From Propionivibrio soli (GTDB lineage Bacteria; Pseudomonadota; Gammaproteobacteria; Burkholderiales; Rhodocyclaceae): DNA of 64,000 nucleotides. The first letter of the stretch is position 1. Every line of letters begins with the position of its first letter. Where the stretch lies: the NCBI RefSeq assembly GCF_025770765.1, contig NZ_JANZKY010000006.1, positions 1 through 64,000 of the forward strand, in the 5' to 3' direction. Below the pieces are notes generated by a model. That model had not been told where the DNA came from. It did no database searches and worked only from the letters and a program-made list of their open reading frames with translations. This document shows, one piece after another, positions 19,482 to 29,800 of this stretch. The translations under genes and the position numbers were made by a program.

Positions 19482-19810
19482 GCGGTCTGGCCCAGTTGTC
19501 GGCGTAGCCTTTTGGCAAACACGGTCATCTCTTTCGCCGCCTGAATATCGCCGCGTTCCGACGCCACCCGGATACCGGCGTCGTACGCCGCGACCGCCTC
19601 GGTGAGCTGACCGCTTTCGGCAAGGGATCGGCCGAGGAGTTTCCAAGCCGCCGAGTACTGCGGGTCGCGTTCAACCGCCGCGCGAAAGTAGCCGGCCGCC
19701 TCGTCGGGTCGTCCTGCTTTCAACCATTCGTTGCCCAGCGAATAGCGCAGTAGTGCACCATCACGCGGGCCATCAAGCATTTTCTCTAGATTGGCGATTG
19801 TCGGCGTCAT
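19478..19810 (-). CDS. Small TPR-repeat protein
   Basis: A 110-residue soluble protein with two to three tetratricopeptide-like repeats (LRYSLGNEWLKAGRPDEAA, then AWKLLGRSLAESGQLTEAV). ATG 19810 is preferred to the TTG three bases upstream. TPR proteins serve as protein-binding scaffolds; no partner is evident. It is convergent with the SPOR gene and divergent from ridA. Confidence 0.8.
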   Translation of the reverse strand: MTPTIANLEKMLDGPRDGALLRYSLGNEWLKAGRPDEAAGYFRAAVERDPQYSAAWKLLGRSLAESGQLTEAVAAYDAGIRVASERGDIQAAKEMTVFAKRLRRQLGQTA

Positions 19811-19856
19811 CAATTAATATCCAGAAGGTGATGCACTGCCCATACGAGGAGAAAAA

Positions 19857-20240
19857 ATGGACCGGAAAGCGATCTCGACCCCGAACGCCCCCGCCGCTAT
19901 CGGCACCTATTCGCAAGCCGTGCAGGTCGGTCATACGGTGTATTTCGCCGGTCAAATCGGCCTAGACCCAGCGACCATGCAGATGGTCGACGGAATCGAT
20001 GCGCAGATCGTACGGGTACTCGACAACATAACGGCCGTCGCCCAAGCCGCTGGCGGCTCCCTTGCGGATATCGCCAAGCTCACGGTTTATCTCACCGACC
20101 TTTCCAACTTCGCCAAGTTCAACGAGGTGATGGCGCAGTACTTTAGCCAGCCTTACCCGGCGCGGGCCGTCGTTGGCGTGGCCGACCTGCCGCGCGGAGC
20201 GCTGGTCGAGGTTGAAGCGATCATGGAGCTGACCAAATAG
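19857..20240 (+). CDS. ridA: RidA family enamine/imine deaminase
   Basis: The 127-residue product starts MDRKAISTPNAPAAIGTYSQ. It keeps the family end PARAVVGVADLPRGALVEVE with the catalytic-pocket Arg and Glu. RidA hydrolyses reactive enamines made by PLP enzymes such as threonine dehydratase. ATG 19857 follows GAGGAGAAAAA. recG begins 13 bases downstream and may be co-transcribed. Confidence 0.95.
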   Translation: MDRKAISTPNAPAAIGTYSQAVQVGHTVYFAGQIGLDPATMQMVDGIDAQIVRVLDNITAVAQAAGGSLADIAKLTVYLTDLSNFAKFNEVMAQYFSQPYPARAVVGVADLPRGALVEVEAIMELTK

Positions 20241-20253
20241 CTTCGATCGTTTG

Positions 20254-22308
20254 ATGCCCGCAGGAAATGACAACGGGCCAGAAATCAAGGCCGCCCCGGC
20301 GCTTCGCGACAAGCTTCGCAAGCTGGGTCTTGTTCGCCGCGACGACCTGATTCTCCATTTCCCACTTCGTTACGAAGACGAGACGCGAATTACCCCGATC
20401 GCCGAGGCTCCGGGCGATGGTCCGGTCCAGGCCGAAGTCGACGTGTTCGATGTCTCCGTCCAGTTCCGTCCGCGCCGACAACTCGTGGTACGCGTGGCCG
20501 ATGACACCGGCGAGCTTGTGTTGCGTTTCCTCAATTTTTATGGGAGCCAGACGCGGCAGTTCGAGAAGGCTCGGGACGAGAAAAGAAAGTTGCGGGTTTT
20601 TGGCGAGATCCGACGTGGTTTCCTAGGGGCCGAAATGGTCCATCCGCGCTGCCGTCTCGTTGGCACCGAGGAAACGCTGCCCGCATCGCTGACGCCCGTA
20701 TATCCGACGGTTGCAGGCGTTAGCCAATCGGTACTGCGCAAACTTATCACCGCAGCGCTTGCTGATTCAGACCTCTTGGAATTGCTCGATCCAGAGTGGT
20801 GCTCGCGGCATTCGCTGCCCGGGTTTGAGAAAGCCGTGCGGACTCTGCACGCTCCGCCTCCGGATGTCTCCGAAGGGGCTCTTCAGTCGCGTGTGCACCC
20901 CGCATGGCGTCGCGTAAAATTTGATGAAGTCTTCGCGCAGCAGCTGTCGCTGCGCAGAGCGTATGTTGCTCGTCGGCAGAAAGGGGCGCCGGTACTCCAC
21001 TCCTCGGGGCAACTCGCGCGTAATCTGCTCGCCTCGCTTCCGTTCTCTCTTACGTCAGCTCAGCAACGGGTTGGCGACGAGATCGCTGCCGACCTCGCGC
21101 AGCCGTTTCCGATGCAGCGGCTGCTGCAGGGCGACGTCGGCAGCGGGAAGACGATCGTTGCCGCGGTAGCCGCCTGCCACGCCATTGACGCGGGGTATCA
21201 GGCGGCGTTCATGGCACCGACCGAAATTCTCGCTGAGCAGCACTACCTCAAACTTCGCGCCTGGCTCACTCCGCTCGGTGTCGAAGTCGCGTGGCTGGCA
21301 GGCAGTCTGAAGAAACAGATCAAGCGGGTAATGCAGGAACGCGCGGCAGGCAGTGCGCACTTGGTTGTGGGGACACATGCGCTGATTCAGGAGAGTGTCG
21401 ATTTTGCGCGGCTCGGGCTGGCCATCGTCGACGAACAACACCGCTTCGGCGTTGCGCAGCGGCTCGAACTCCGTCGCAAAGGCTACAACCCGCACCAGCT
21501 CATGATGTCCGCGACACCGATCCCGCGTACCCTGGCAATGAGTTACTACGCGGACCTCGACGTGTCAGTCCTCGACGAACTGCCGCCGGGGCGACGCCCG
21601 ATTACCACCAAACTGGTTTCCGACGTAAGGCGCAGTGAAGTCATCGCGCGGGTGCGCGGTTCGGTGGCCGCCGGCCGACAAGCCTACTGGGTCTGCCCGT
21701 TGATCGAGGAATCCGAGAAACTGCAACTGCAGACCGCGATCGATACGCATGGCGCATTGACCGCGGAGCTTCCCGACCTGCGCATCGGGCTCGTCCATGG
21801 CCGCCTGAAGGCCGATGAGAAGGCCGCGACGATGGCTGCTTTTGCCGCCGGAGAGATCGATGTCCTGGTAGCAACCACCGTGATTGAGGTCGGCGTCGAC
21901 GTGCCGAACGCAAGCCTGATGGTGATCGAACATGCTGAGCGCTTCGGGCTTGCGCAATTGCATCAATTGCGCGGTCGTGTAGGGCGCGGTGAGCATGATT
22001 CCGTCTGCGTCCTGCTGTATCAGACGCCGCTATCGGAAACGGCGCGGGCACGCCTGAAAGTGATCTACGAGAATACCGATGGCTTCGAGATTGCCCGACA
22101 CGACTTGCATCTGCGAGGGCCGGGGGAATTCGTGGGCAGTCGTCAATCGGGAGTGCCGCTCTTGCGCTATGCTGATCTTGAAGCGGACACCGATTTGATC
22201 GAATGGGCGCATGCCTTGGCCGAGCAAATGCTGAGGGACGATCCTGAGCGTGCGAATCGGCATTTGGTGCGCTGGCTCGGTGGGCGCGAGGAGATGCTGC
22301 GCGCTTGA
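20254..22308 (+). CDS. recG: ATP-dependent DNA helicase RecG
   Basis: 684 residues, typical RecG length. The N-terminal wedge/OB domain is followed by helicase motifs: Walker A GDVGSGKT (293-300), DEQH (393-396), SATPIPRT (419-426), and the C-terminal RGRVGRG. RecG regresses stalled replication forks and branch-migrates Holliday junctions. A TTG at 20251 is also possible but ATG 20254 is preferred. It is the usual companion of ridA in many betaproteobacteria. Confidence 0.97.
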   Translation: MPAGNDNGPEIKAAPALRDKLRKLGLVRRDDLILHFPLRYEDETRITPIAEAPGDGPVQAEVDVFDVSVQFRPRRQLVVRVADDTGELVLRFLNFYGSQTRQFEKARDEKRKLRVFGEIRRGFLGAEMVHPRCRLVGTEETLPASLTPVYPTVAGVSQSVLRKLITAALADSDLLELLDPEWCSRHSLPGFEKAVRTLHAPPPDVSEGALQSRVHPAWRRVKFDEVFAQQLSLRRAYVARRQKGAPVLHSSGQLARNLLASLPFSLTSAQQRVGDEIAADLAQPFPMQRLLQGDVGSGKTIVAAVAACHAIDAGYQAAFMAPTEILAEQHYLKLRAWLTPLGVEVAWLAGSLKKQIKRVMQERAAGSAHLVVGTHALIQESVDFARLGLAIVDEQHRFGVAQRLELRRKGYNPHQLMMSATPIPRTLAMSYYADLDVSVLDELPPGRRPITTKLVSDVRRSEVIARVRGSVAAGRQAYWVCPLIEESEKLQLQTAIDTHGALTAELPDLRIGLVHGRLKADEKAATMAAFAAGEIDVLVATTVIEVGVDVPNASLMVIEHAERFGLAQLHQLRGRVGRGEHDSVCVLLYQTPLSETARARLKVIYENTDGFEIARHDLHLRGPGEFVGSRQSGVPLLRYADLEADTDLIEWAHALAEQMLRDDPERANRHLVRWLGGREEMLRA

Positions 22309-22418
22309 CGCGGTCGAATAGGGGTGAGCGGAGCGGCCTGCTTCCCGTTGCTTTGCTTTGGCAGGCATGCGGATCGCCTTGGGTTTTTCTGCGCCGGTTG
22401 TCGGTGGGAGAAGACGCC

Positions 22419-24296
22419 ATGACTCAGTTCGGACTCCTCGCAACGCATCGTTTCGCCCCGTTTTTCGTTACGCAGTTCCTTGGCGCCTTCAACGACAATC
22501 TGTTCAAGAACGCCCTCGTTGTACTGCTGACGTTCCAGGCCACAACGTGGACGACGTTGGCCCCCGAAATCCTGACCAACGTGGCGGCGGGAATCTTCAT
22601 CCTGCCCTTCTTCCTGTTTTCGGCGACGGCCGGCCAGTTGGCTGACAAGTTCGACAAAGCAAAGATCGCCCGCCTCGTGAAGGTCCTCGAAATCGTCATC
22701 ACGATCGTCGCCGCGGTCGGTTTCTGGCTGCGCAGTCTGCCGGTACTGCTTGGCGCCTTGTTTCTGCTCGGCCTGCATTCGACACTGTTCGGGCCGGTGA
22801 AGTACGCCATCCTGCCGCAACACCTGAGGGAAGAAGAACTTGTCGGCGGAAACGCCATGGTGGAGGCGGGGACTTTCGTCGCCATCCTGGTGGGCACGCT
22901 GGGGGGCGGATTGCTTGCCGGCGTGGGCGGCCATCCGTCCTGGATTGCATTCGCCGGCTTTGTCATCGCAACGGCAGGGTTCCTGGCGAGTTGTCGCATA
23001 CCGATAGCCCCCGCGCCGGAACCCACGCTCCGGGTGAGTTTCAACGTGTTTGCGGAGACGTGGCGCAACATCGGTTTCGCGCGCGAGCGTCGAGCGGTCT
23101 TTCTCGCGATCCTGGGAATCTCTTGGTTCTGGCTTTACGGCGCCATCATTCTTGCTCAGTTGCCCGTGTATGCGAAGAACGTCCTCGGGGGCAACGAAAC
23201 GACAGTTACAATCCTGCTCGCCATCTTCACCGTCGGCGTCGGTATCGGCTCGATGCTGTGCGAGAAGCTGTCCGGGAAACACGTCGAGATCGGGTTGATT
23301 CCGCTCGGAGCCGTCGGACTCACGCTGTTCGGCACCGATCTTTTCCTCGCGTCACCTGCTGCGCCACCACTGGGGGCACCGCTTCCCGCTACCGTTCTGT
23401 TTTCCCTTCCGGGAATGTGGCGCGTCCTTCTCGATCTGTTTGCGGTCGGTGCGTTCGGCGGCCTGTACGTCGTGCCGCTGTATGTGCTCATGCAGACGCG
23501 CAGCGATTTGGCTCATCGTGCGCGCATTGTCGCGGCGAACAATATTCTTAACGCGTTGTTCATGGTCATCGGCGCGCTGACGGCCGTTGTCTTGCTCGGC
23601 AACGGTTTGTCCATCCCCGCCCTGTTCGGTTTCGCCGCACTGTGCAACGCCGTGCTGGCGGTGTACATCTACACCCGAGTGCCCGAGTATTTCCTGCGCC
23701 TGCTAGCGTCCGCCGTAATCCATGCCTTCTATCGCGTCGAGAAATCCGGCCTGGAGAACATTCCCCACGAGGGGCCGGCGGTGCTCGTCTGCAACCATGT
23801 CAGTTTCATCGATCCGGTCGTCGTCATGGGTGTCGTCCGGCGGCCCATTCGTTTTGTAATGGACCATCGTATTTATCGCATGCCGGTGTTCGGGTTCGTT
23901 TTCCGCCATACGCGCACGATTCCCATCGCGCCTGCCAAGGAGGATGCCGAGTGCAAGGAAGCGGCATTTCGCGAGGTAGCAAAGGCTCTCGCCGCGGGAG
24001 ATCTGATCGGACTTTTCCCTGAAGGCATGATCACGCATACCGGGGAACTCAACACCTTCCGCTACGGCGTCGGGCGTATCGTCGGCGAGACGCCGGTGCC
24101 CGTCGTACCGATGGCGCTGCGCGGTTTGTGGGGCAGTTTCTTCAGCCGCCGCTACGGGCCGGCGATGAGCAAGCCTTCGCTATTGAAACCGTTCGCGCGC
24201 ATCGGCCTCGCTGCAACAAAACCCGTCCCTCCGCAGGATGTGACACCCGAGAGCTTGCAAGTCATCGTCTCCGAGTTGCGCGGCGATCAATGGTAA
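22419..24296 (+). CDS. LplT-like MFS transporter fused to a PlsC acyltransferase
   Basis: 625 residues from ATG 22419 (preceded by GGTGGGAG). The first part (about 1-420) is a 12-helix MFS domain with FLGAFNDNLFKNALVVLL, typical of lysophospholipid transporters. The rest is a glycerolipid acyltransferase with the NHxxxxD box NHVSFID (459-465) and FPEG (533-536). By family knowledge it should flip lysophospholipids inward and re-acylate them, or make phosphatidic acid. In the three-domain versions an acyl-ACP synthetase follows; it is absent here. The frame runs upstream to 22305 without conservation. Confidence 0.9.
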   Translation: MTQFGLLATHRFAPFFVTQFLGAFNDNLFKNALVVLLTFQATTWTTLAPEILTNVAAGIFILPFFLFSATAGQLADKFDKAKIARLVKVLEIVITIVAAVGFWLRSLPVLLGALFLLGLHSTLFGPVKYAILPQHLREEELVGGNAMVEAGTFVAILVGTLGGGLLAGVGGHPSWIAFAGFVIATAGFLASCRIPIAPAPEPTLRVSFNVFAETWRNIGFARERRAVFLAILGISWFWLYGAIILAQLPVYAKNVLGGNETTVTILLAIFTVGVGIGSMLCEKLSGKHVEIGLIPLGAVGLTLFGTDLFLASPAAPPLGAPLPATVLFSLPGMWRVLLDLFAVGAFGGLYVVPLYVLMQTRSDLAHRARIVAANNILNALFMVIGALTAVVLLGNGLSIPALFGFAALCNAVLAVYIYTRVPEYFLRLLASAVIHAFYRVEKSGLENIPHEGPAVLVCNHVSFIDPVVVMGVVRRPIRFVMDHRIYRMPVFGFVFRHTRTIPIAPAKEDAECKEAAFREVAKALAAGDLIGLFPEGMITHTGELNTFRYGVGRIVGETPVPVVPMALRGLWGSFFSRRYGPAMSKPSLLKPFARIGLAATKPVPPQDVTPESLQVIVSELRGDQW

Positions 24297-24314
24297 GCGG
24301 ATAAAATAAGCGTC

Positions 24315-25205
24315 ATGTCTACCCTGCAAATCGATATGCAAAAGCTGCGCGAGCGCGCGGACCTTTACGAGCGCCTGATGCGGCTGGATAAGCCGATCGG
24401 CATCCTGCTTCTTCTCTGGCCCACCTTGTGGGCCCTCTGGTTTTCCTCGTTCGGGCATCCGAACTGGATGATTGTGTGGATTTTCATCCTCGGCACGGTG
24501 CTCATGCGCTCGGCGGGCTGTGTCATCAATGATTTCGCCGACCGGGATTTCGATCCACACGTTGCGCGCACCCGGGAACGTCCTCTGGCGGCGCGTAAGG
24601 TATCGAGTAAAGAGGCGCTTGTCCTGGCCGCCGTTTTGTCGCTGATGGCATTTCTGCTTATCCTGCCCTTGCGCAGCTTGTATGTCGTCGAACTCTCCGT
24701 CGTAGCGCTCTTCCTGGCCGCGAGCTACCCCTTCACCAAGCGTTTTTTTGCAATTCCGCAGGCGTACCTTGGCATTGCGTTCGGCTTTGGCATTCCGATG
24801 GCGTATGCGGCGCACCTCGACACGGTGCCGTCCGTGGCATGGTGGCTGTTGCTTGCCAACATTTTCTGGGCGATCGCTTACGACACCGAGTACGCGATGG
24901 TGGATCGCCCGGACGACTTGAAGATCGGCATCAAGACGTCCGCGATAACGTTCGGCCGTTTCGATGTGGCGGCGGTCATGCTCTGCTATGTAGCGGCCCT
25001 CGGACTGATCGCCTGGGTCGGCTTCCGTCTGCACATGGGACCGTTCTTCTATGCCGGCATCGCGGCCGCAGCGGGCATCGCGGTATACCACTACTTCCTG
25101 ATCAGGCAGCGCGACCCGGCACGCTGTTTCAAGGCTTTCCTGCACAATAACTGGCTCGGGGCGTGCGTGTTTGCCGGCATCGCTTTCGATTTCCTGCGCC
25201 ACTGA
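24315..25205 (+). CDS. ubiA: 4-hydroxybenzoate polyprenyltransferase
   Basis: The 296-residue membrane protein carries the two Asp-rich prenyl-diphosphate motifs, NDFADRDFD (72-80) and [13 protein letters not shown] (189-201). UbiA attaches the polyprenyl tail to 4-hydroxybenzoate in ubiquinone synthesis. About eight membrane helices are visible. It lies 18 bases after the acyltransferase fusion and 13 before ubiD, the later decarboxylase of the same pathway. Confidence 0.97.
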   Translation: MSTLQIDMQKLRERADLYERLMRLDKPIGILLLLWPTLWALWFSSFGHPNWMIVWIFILGTVLMRSAGCVINDFADRDFDPHVARTRERPLAARKVSSKEALVLAAVLSLMAFLLILPLRSLYVVELSVVALFLAASYPFTKRFFAIPQAYLGIAFGFGIPMAYAAHLDTVPSVAWWLLLANIFWAIAYDTEYAMVDRPDDLKIGIKTSAITFGRFDVAAVMLCYVAALGLIAWVGFRLHMGPFFYAGIAAAAGIAVYHYFLIRQRDPARCFKAFLHNNWLGACVFAGIAFDFLRH

Positions 25206-25218
25206 GGGGTTCTCGCGA

Positions 25219-26694
25219 ATGAAGTACCATGATCTGCGCGATTTCATCGCGCAACTCGAACGTATCGGAGAACTCAAGCGCGTTGGAGTCGAGGTCGACA
25301 CGCGCTTCGAGATGACCGAGATCTGTGACCGCGTCCTGCGCAAGGGCGGTCCGGCGATCCTGTTCGAGAAGCCCAAAGGGCATGATATTCCGGTGTTGGC
25401 CAACCTGTTCGGCACGGCGCGCCGGGTCGCTCTCGGCATGGGGCAGGAGTCCGTCGCGGCACTGCGCGAGGTGGGAAAGCTCCTCGCGTACCTCAAAGAA
25501 CCCGAACCCCCGAAGGGGCTCAAGGACGCGTGGGAAAAATTGCCCGTGCTCAAGCAGGTTCTCAACATGGCGCCGAAAACCGTCTCCTCCGCGCCGTGTC
25601 AAGAAATCGTCTGGGAAGGCAAAGACGTGGACCTTTCGCGGCTGCCGATCCAGCATTGCTGGCCTGGCGACGTGGCGCCTCTCATCACGTGGGGGTTGAC
25701 CGTCACGCGGGGGCCCAACAAGCCGCGCCAGAACATTGGCATTTACCGCCAGCAAGTCCTCGCCGAGACGCACGGACCAAACAAGGTGATCATGCGCTGG
25801 CTTGCGCATCGCGGCGGCGCCCTGGACTTCCGCGATCACTGCCTGCAAAACCCGGGGCAACCGTTCCCTGTTGCTGTTTCGCTGGGTGCCGATCCGGCGA
25901 CCATTCTCGCCGCCGTGACTCCTGTCCCGGACAACGTATCGGAGTATCAGTTTGCCGGACTGCTTCGTGGCGCGAAGACCGAACTCGTGAAGTGCATCGG
26001 GTCGGACCTGCAGGTGCCCGCATCGGCAGAGATCGTTCTCGAGGGATTCATCGATCCGGCGGAGACCGCTCTCGAAGGCCCGTACGGCGACCATACCGGC
26101 TACTACAACGAGCAGGCGAGCTTCCCGGTTCTTACCATCGAGCGCATTACGCTACGGCGCAATCCGATTTACCACAGCACCTACACGGGTAAGCCGCCGG
26201 ACGAGCCGGCGATGCTCGGCGTGGCGCTCAACGAGGTTTTCGTGCCGCTGTTGCAGAAACAGTTTCCCGAGATCGTCGATTTCTACCTTCCTCCCGAGGG
26301 CTGCTCGTACCGTCTCGCCACGGTGAGCATCCGCAAGCAGTATCCCGGGCACGCCAAGCGTGTGATGTTCGGCATCTGGAGCTTCCTGCGCCAGTTCATG
26401 TATACGAAGTTCATCATCGTCGTTGACGACGACGTCGACATTCGGGAGTGGAAAGAAGTCGTGTGGGCGATGACGACCCGGGTCGATGCGGCGCGTGATA
26501 CGTTGATTGCCGAGAACACGCCGATCGACTATCTCGATTTCGCCAGCCCGGTGGCCGGATTGGGCAGCAAGATGGGGATCGATGCGACGAACAAATGGCC
26601 AGGCGAGACCGGCCGCGATTGGGGGACGCCGATTGCCATGGACGCGGCAGTAAAGGAACGCGTCGATCGCCTCTGGCAGGATCTCGGCCTCTAG
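25219..26694 (+). CDS. ubiD: 4-hydroxy-3-polyprenylbenzoate decarboxylase
   Basis: 491 residues from ATG 25219, normal for UbiD, starting [19 protein letters not shown]. Family residues around the prenylated-FMN site are present, for example [17 protein letters not shown] and [11 protein letters not shown]. UbiD removes the carboxyl group from the prenylated ring and needs the flavin prenyltransferase UbiX, which is not in the window. The frame continues back into ubiA, but that extension is not conserved. Confidence 0.97.
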   Translation: MKYHDLRDFIAQLERIGELKRVGVEVDTRFEMTEICDRVLRKGGPAILFEKPKGHDIPVLANLFGTARRVALGMGQESVAALREVGKLLAYLKEPEPPKGLKDAWEKLPVLKQVLNMAPKTVSSAPCQEIVWEGKDVDLSRLPIQHCWPGDVAPLITWGLTVTRGPNKPRQNIGIYRQQVLAETHGPNKVIMRWLAHRGGALDFRDHCLQNPGQPFPVAVSLGADPATILAAVTPVPDNVSEYQFAGLLRGAKTELVKCIGSDLQVPASAEIVLEGFIDPAETALEGPYGDHTGYYNEQASFPVLTIERITLRRNPIYHSTYTGKPPDEPAMLGVALNEVFVPLLQKQFPEIVDFYLPPEGCSYRLATVSIRKQYPGHAKRVMFGIWSFLRQFMYTKFIIVVDDDVDIREWKEVVWAMTTRVDAARDTLIAENTPIDYLDFASPVAGLGSKMGIDATNKWPGETGRDWGTPIAMDAAVKERVDRLWQDLGL

Positions 26695-26707
26695 TAGCGC
26701 TTTCGCA

Positions 26708-26726
26708 CTACAGCTTGCTGCTGTAG
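26708..26726 (+). other. Hairpin downstream of ubiD
   Basis: CTACAGC (26708-26714) pairs perfectly with GCTGTAG (26720-26726) around TTGCT, 14 bases after the ubiD stop. No T tract follows, so it may be a 3' end stabiliser or a Rho-assisted terminator. It shares the CTGTAG/CTACAG core with the hairpin at 37395-37421. Confidence 0.45.
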
Positions 26727-26855
26727 GTCACGCCAAAAAGAAGCGATGGGCGAGGTCCGCGTGGCGTCCCATACCGCTGTCCGAACGGCGTTCCAATAGT
26801 AGAAGAAGGAGGGGCGTACGGCCTCGGTTGCTTTGCGTACTTCGGGTATTATGAA

Positions 26856-29800
26856 GTGCGGGGGTACCAAAGCGTGATTGACCGTTCGGCAGACTCGTCC
26901 TCGGCGAAGCGGCATGTCTCTCCAGCGCGCGTCGTGTTCCTTTACGCGCTTTTTGCCGGGCTTTGGATTGTCACCTCCGGCGCGCTACTGACGCTTAGTG
27001 TCGACGACCCGGTGTTGCAAGGCCGGATCGAACTCGGCAAAGGCCTGCTCTTCGTCCTTGTTACCAGCGGCCTGCTCTACATCGGCTTGCGCAATTGGGG
27101 CGCCCCCGTTTCCGACCTGCCGGATCGCGCCCGGTTGCACGCCACCGAGTATCGCTGGCGCGCACTTGTGTTCCTTACGCTGATCGCCGCGATCCCCCTG
27201 GTCGGCTACATGGTGGTCAGCATTCACGGACCGCAGGTGCGGCGCGACGCTTTCGTCGGACTGAAAGCGGTGGCAGAACTGAAAGCGCGACAGGTGGAGA
27301 ACTGGCTGGGCGAGCGCGACAAAGACGCCGCCGTGGTCATGTTTGCTCCCGGACTTGTGCAAATGGTCGCTGGCTTGCAGGCTGATCGGGCTGGTACCCA
27401 GCGTGCTGCGTTGCAGGCGGGGTTGGCGGCCGCGGTTGCGGCCATGAAATACGAAGAGGCCATCCTCACCGATCCGCAGGGCCGACCGCTGGTGAGCGTC
27501 GGTCGCGAGCACGCGGTCTCGGAGCAAACCCGAGATCGCATAGCGACTGCCCTGAGAACGGGGCGCAGCGAGTTCGGCGATTTTTCTCAGGATAGCGAAG
27601 GGCGGCTGCACACCGATCTTGTTGTCCCCTTGTTGAAATACGGGGGAGAGAGACCGGTGCCTGTCGGGGCGATCGTGCTGCACGAAACGCCTGAGCACTT
27701 TCTGTTTCCCTATTTCGCCCTTTGGCCGACATCGAATACCAGCGGTGAGACGCTTCTGGTACGCAAGCTGGGCGACTCGTTCGTCTTCTTCAACGAAACG
27801 CAGCGCGAGACGAGAAAGAAGGGGTGGCGACGCCTTTCGCTTGCTGGATTGGGAACGATAGGTGCGGCGGCGGCAAATACCAGCGCGCCGGGCGTCGGGG
27901 AGGGCACGGATTATCGTGGCGAGGAGGTTCTTGCCGCATTCAGACCGATCGCCGGAAGGGATTGGGTTCTCGTCACCAAGCTCGATCGGGGCGAGGTCAT
28001 GGCTCCGCTGCGCGATCTTGCCTTCTGGGTGAGTTTGGTCGCGCTTGTCTCGATTTCACTTGTGTGCGGCGCCATGATGCTTCTCTGGCGGGCACGAAGC
28101 CGAAATATCGACCTTGAGCGGCGCGCGCAATCCGATCGTCAGCTCAAGCAGTTCTACGACCTGCCTTTCATCGGTATCGCGATGAGCCCACCGCAGTCGC
28201 GCGCGTTGACGAAGTGCAACGACTATCTGTGCGAAATCCTCGGCTACAGGCGGGAGGAATTGCTGGCCCGCGAATGGACGACCCTTCTCCATCCCGACGA
28301 CGCCAGCGATGCGTCCTTCGAAGACGTGCTGGCGGGTCGGGCAGAAGCGTACGCCGGCGACCGGCGTTTCGTTCGTTCCGATGGCGCAACGGTTTATGCG
28401 GTCCTCGACGTACGATGCGTTCGCGATGTGCGCGGTGATCCCGAGCACATTTTCATCACCGTCCAGGACATCTCGGCACGCAAAGTGGCCGAGGCGAGGT
28501 TGCAACGTCTTACACATATCTATGCCGCGTTGAGCGAGTGCAATCAGGCGATTGTGCGTTGCGACACTAAGGAGGAACTGTTTCCAAAGATATGCCGCTT
28601 CGCCGTCGAGTTCGGGGGGATGAAGACGGCATGGATCGGCGAGCTCGACGCGCATCGCGGTCGTCTGCGGGCGGTTGCGAGCTACGGTGACGAGTCTGGG
28701 CGGCTCGAAAACTTCGAGGTGGCGATCGACGATGGCTGTGCGGGCGATGAGAACGCCAACTGCCTGGGCGCCCTGGGTGCCGCGCTGAGGAAGGCAGAAC
28801 CGGTATGGAGTCAAGATTGCCGGGAGAAACCGGCCATGCTTCCGGGTGGTCAACCGTGCTCTAGTGCCGGGTGGCTTGCGTCCGGGGTGTTGCCGCTCAC
28901 TTGCCGGGACCGCCCGTTCGGTGCGCTGGTCATTTACGCCGGCGAGATCAACGCCTTCGACGACACCGCGCAACAGCTCCTGGCCGAGATGGCGATGGAC
29001 ATCAGCTTTGCCCTGACGTCGTTCTCCCGGGAGGAAGAGCGTAGGCGGATCGAGGCGGCGCTGCGCGAAAGCGAAACGCGTTTCCGGAATCTCTACGAGA
29101 AAGCGCCCCTGCCGTATCAATCGCTCGACGTCGAGGGCAACATTCTCGACGTCAATGAAGCTTGGCTGGCTCTGCTCGGGCGCGAGCGCGACGACGTGAT
29201 CGGTCGTTTCGTCGGCGAATTTCTGACCGCTCCTTGCGCGGAGGCTCTCACGGAGGAGTTTCACCGTTTCGTGAGCGAGGATCGCGTCGACGGCCGCGTT
29301 TTCGAATTCGTGCGCAAGGACGGCTCCATCCGGTCGCTCGGAGTCAGCGCACAGGCCGCCCGCGATGCCGACGGGCGCTTCCTGCGCACGCACTGGATCA
29401 TGGCAGACCTGACGGAACGCCAGAAAGCCGAAGAGCAGTTGAAGCTAGCGGCGAAGGTGTTCGATCAGAGTGCTGAAGGAGTGATCATTACCGACGCCGA
29501 GCTGAACATCCTGATGGTCAACCGGGCGTTCACGGAAATCACCGGGTACTCCGCCGAAGAAGTCGTCGGCAAGACGCCGGGAATTCTCTCGTCGGGCCAC
29601 CATGACGCCAATTTCTACCGTGACTTGTGGAATTCCGTTCGCGTAGACGGCCATTGGCATGGCGAGATGTGGAATCGCCGCAAAGATGGCGAGATTTACC
29701 CCGAGCTCGTTTCGATCAGCCAGGTTGAAGACGCCGACGGCAAAACGACACATTACGTCGGCATTTTCAGCGATATCTCCGAACACAAGGAAAGCCAGGC

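Noticed and set aside
24180-25568. 462-codon minus-strand frame across ubiA and ubiD
   Set aside because: The composition is Arg/His/Gln-rich without any fold, and it spans two clearly identified genes on the other strand.
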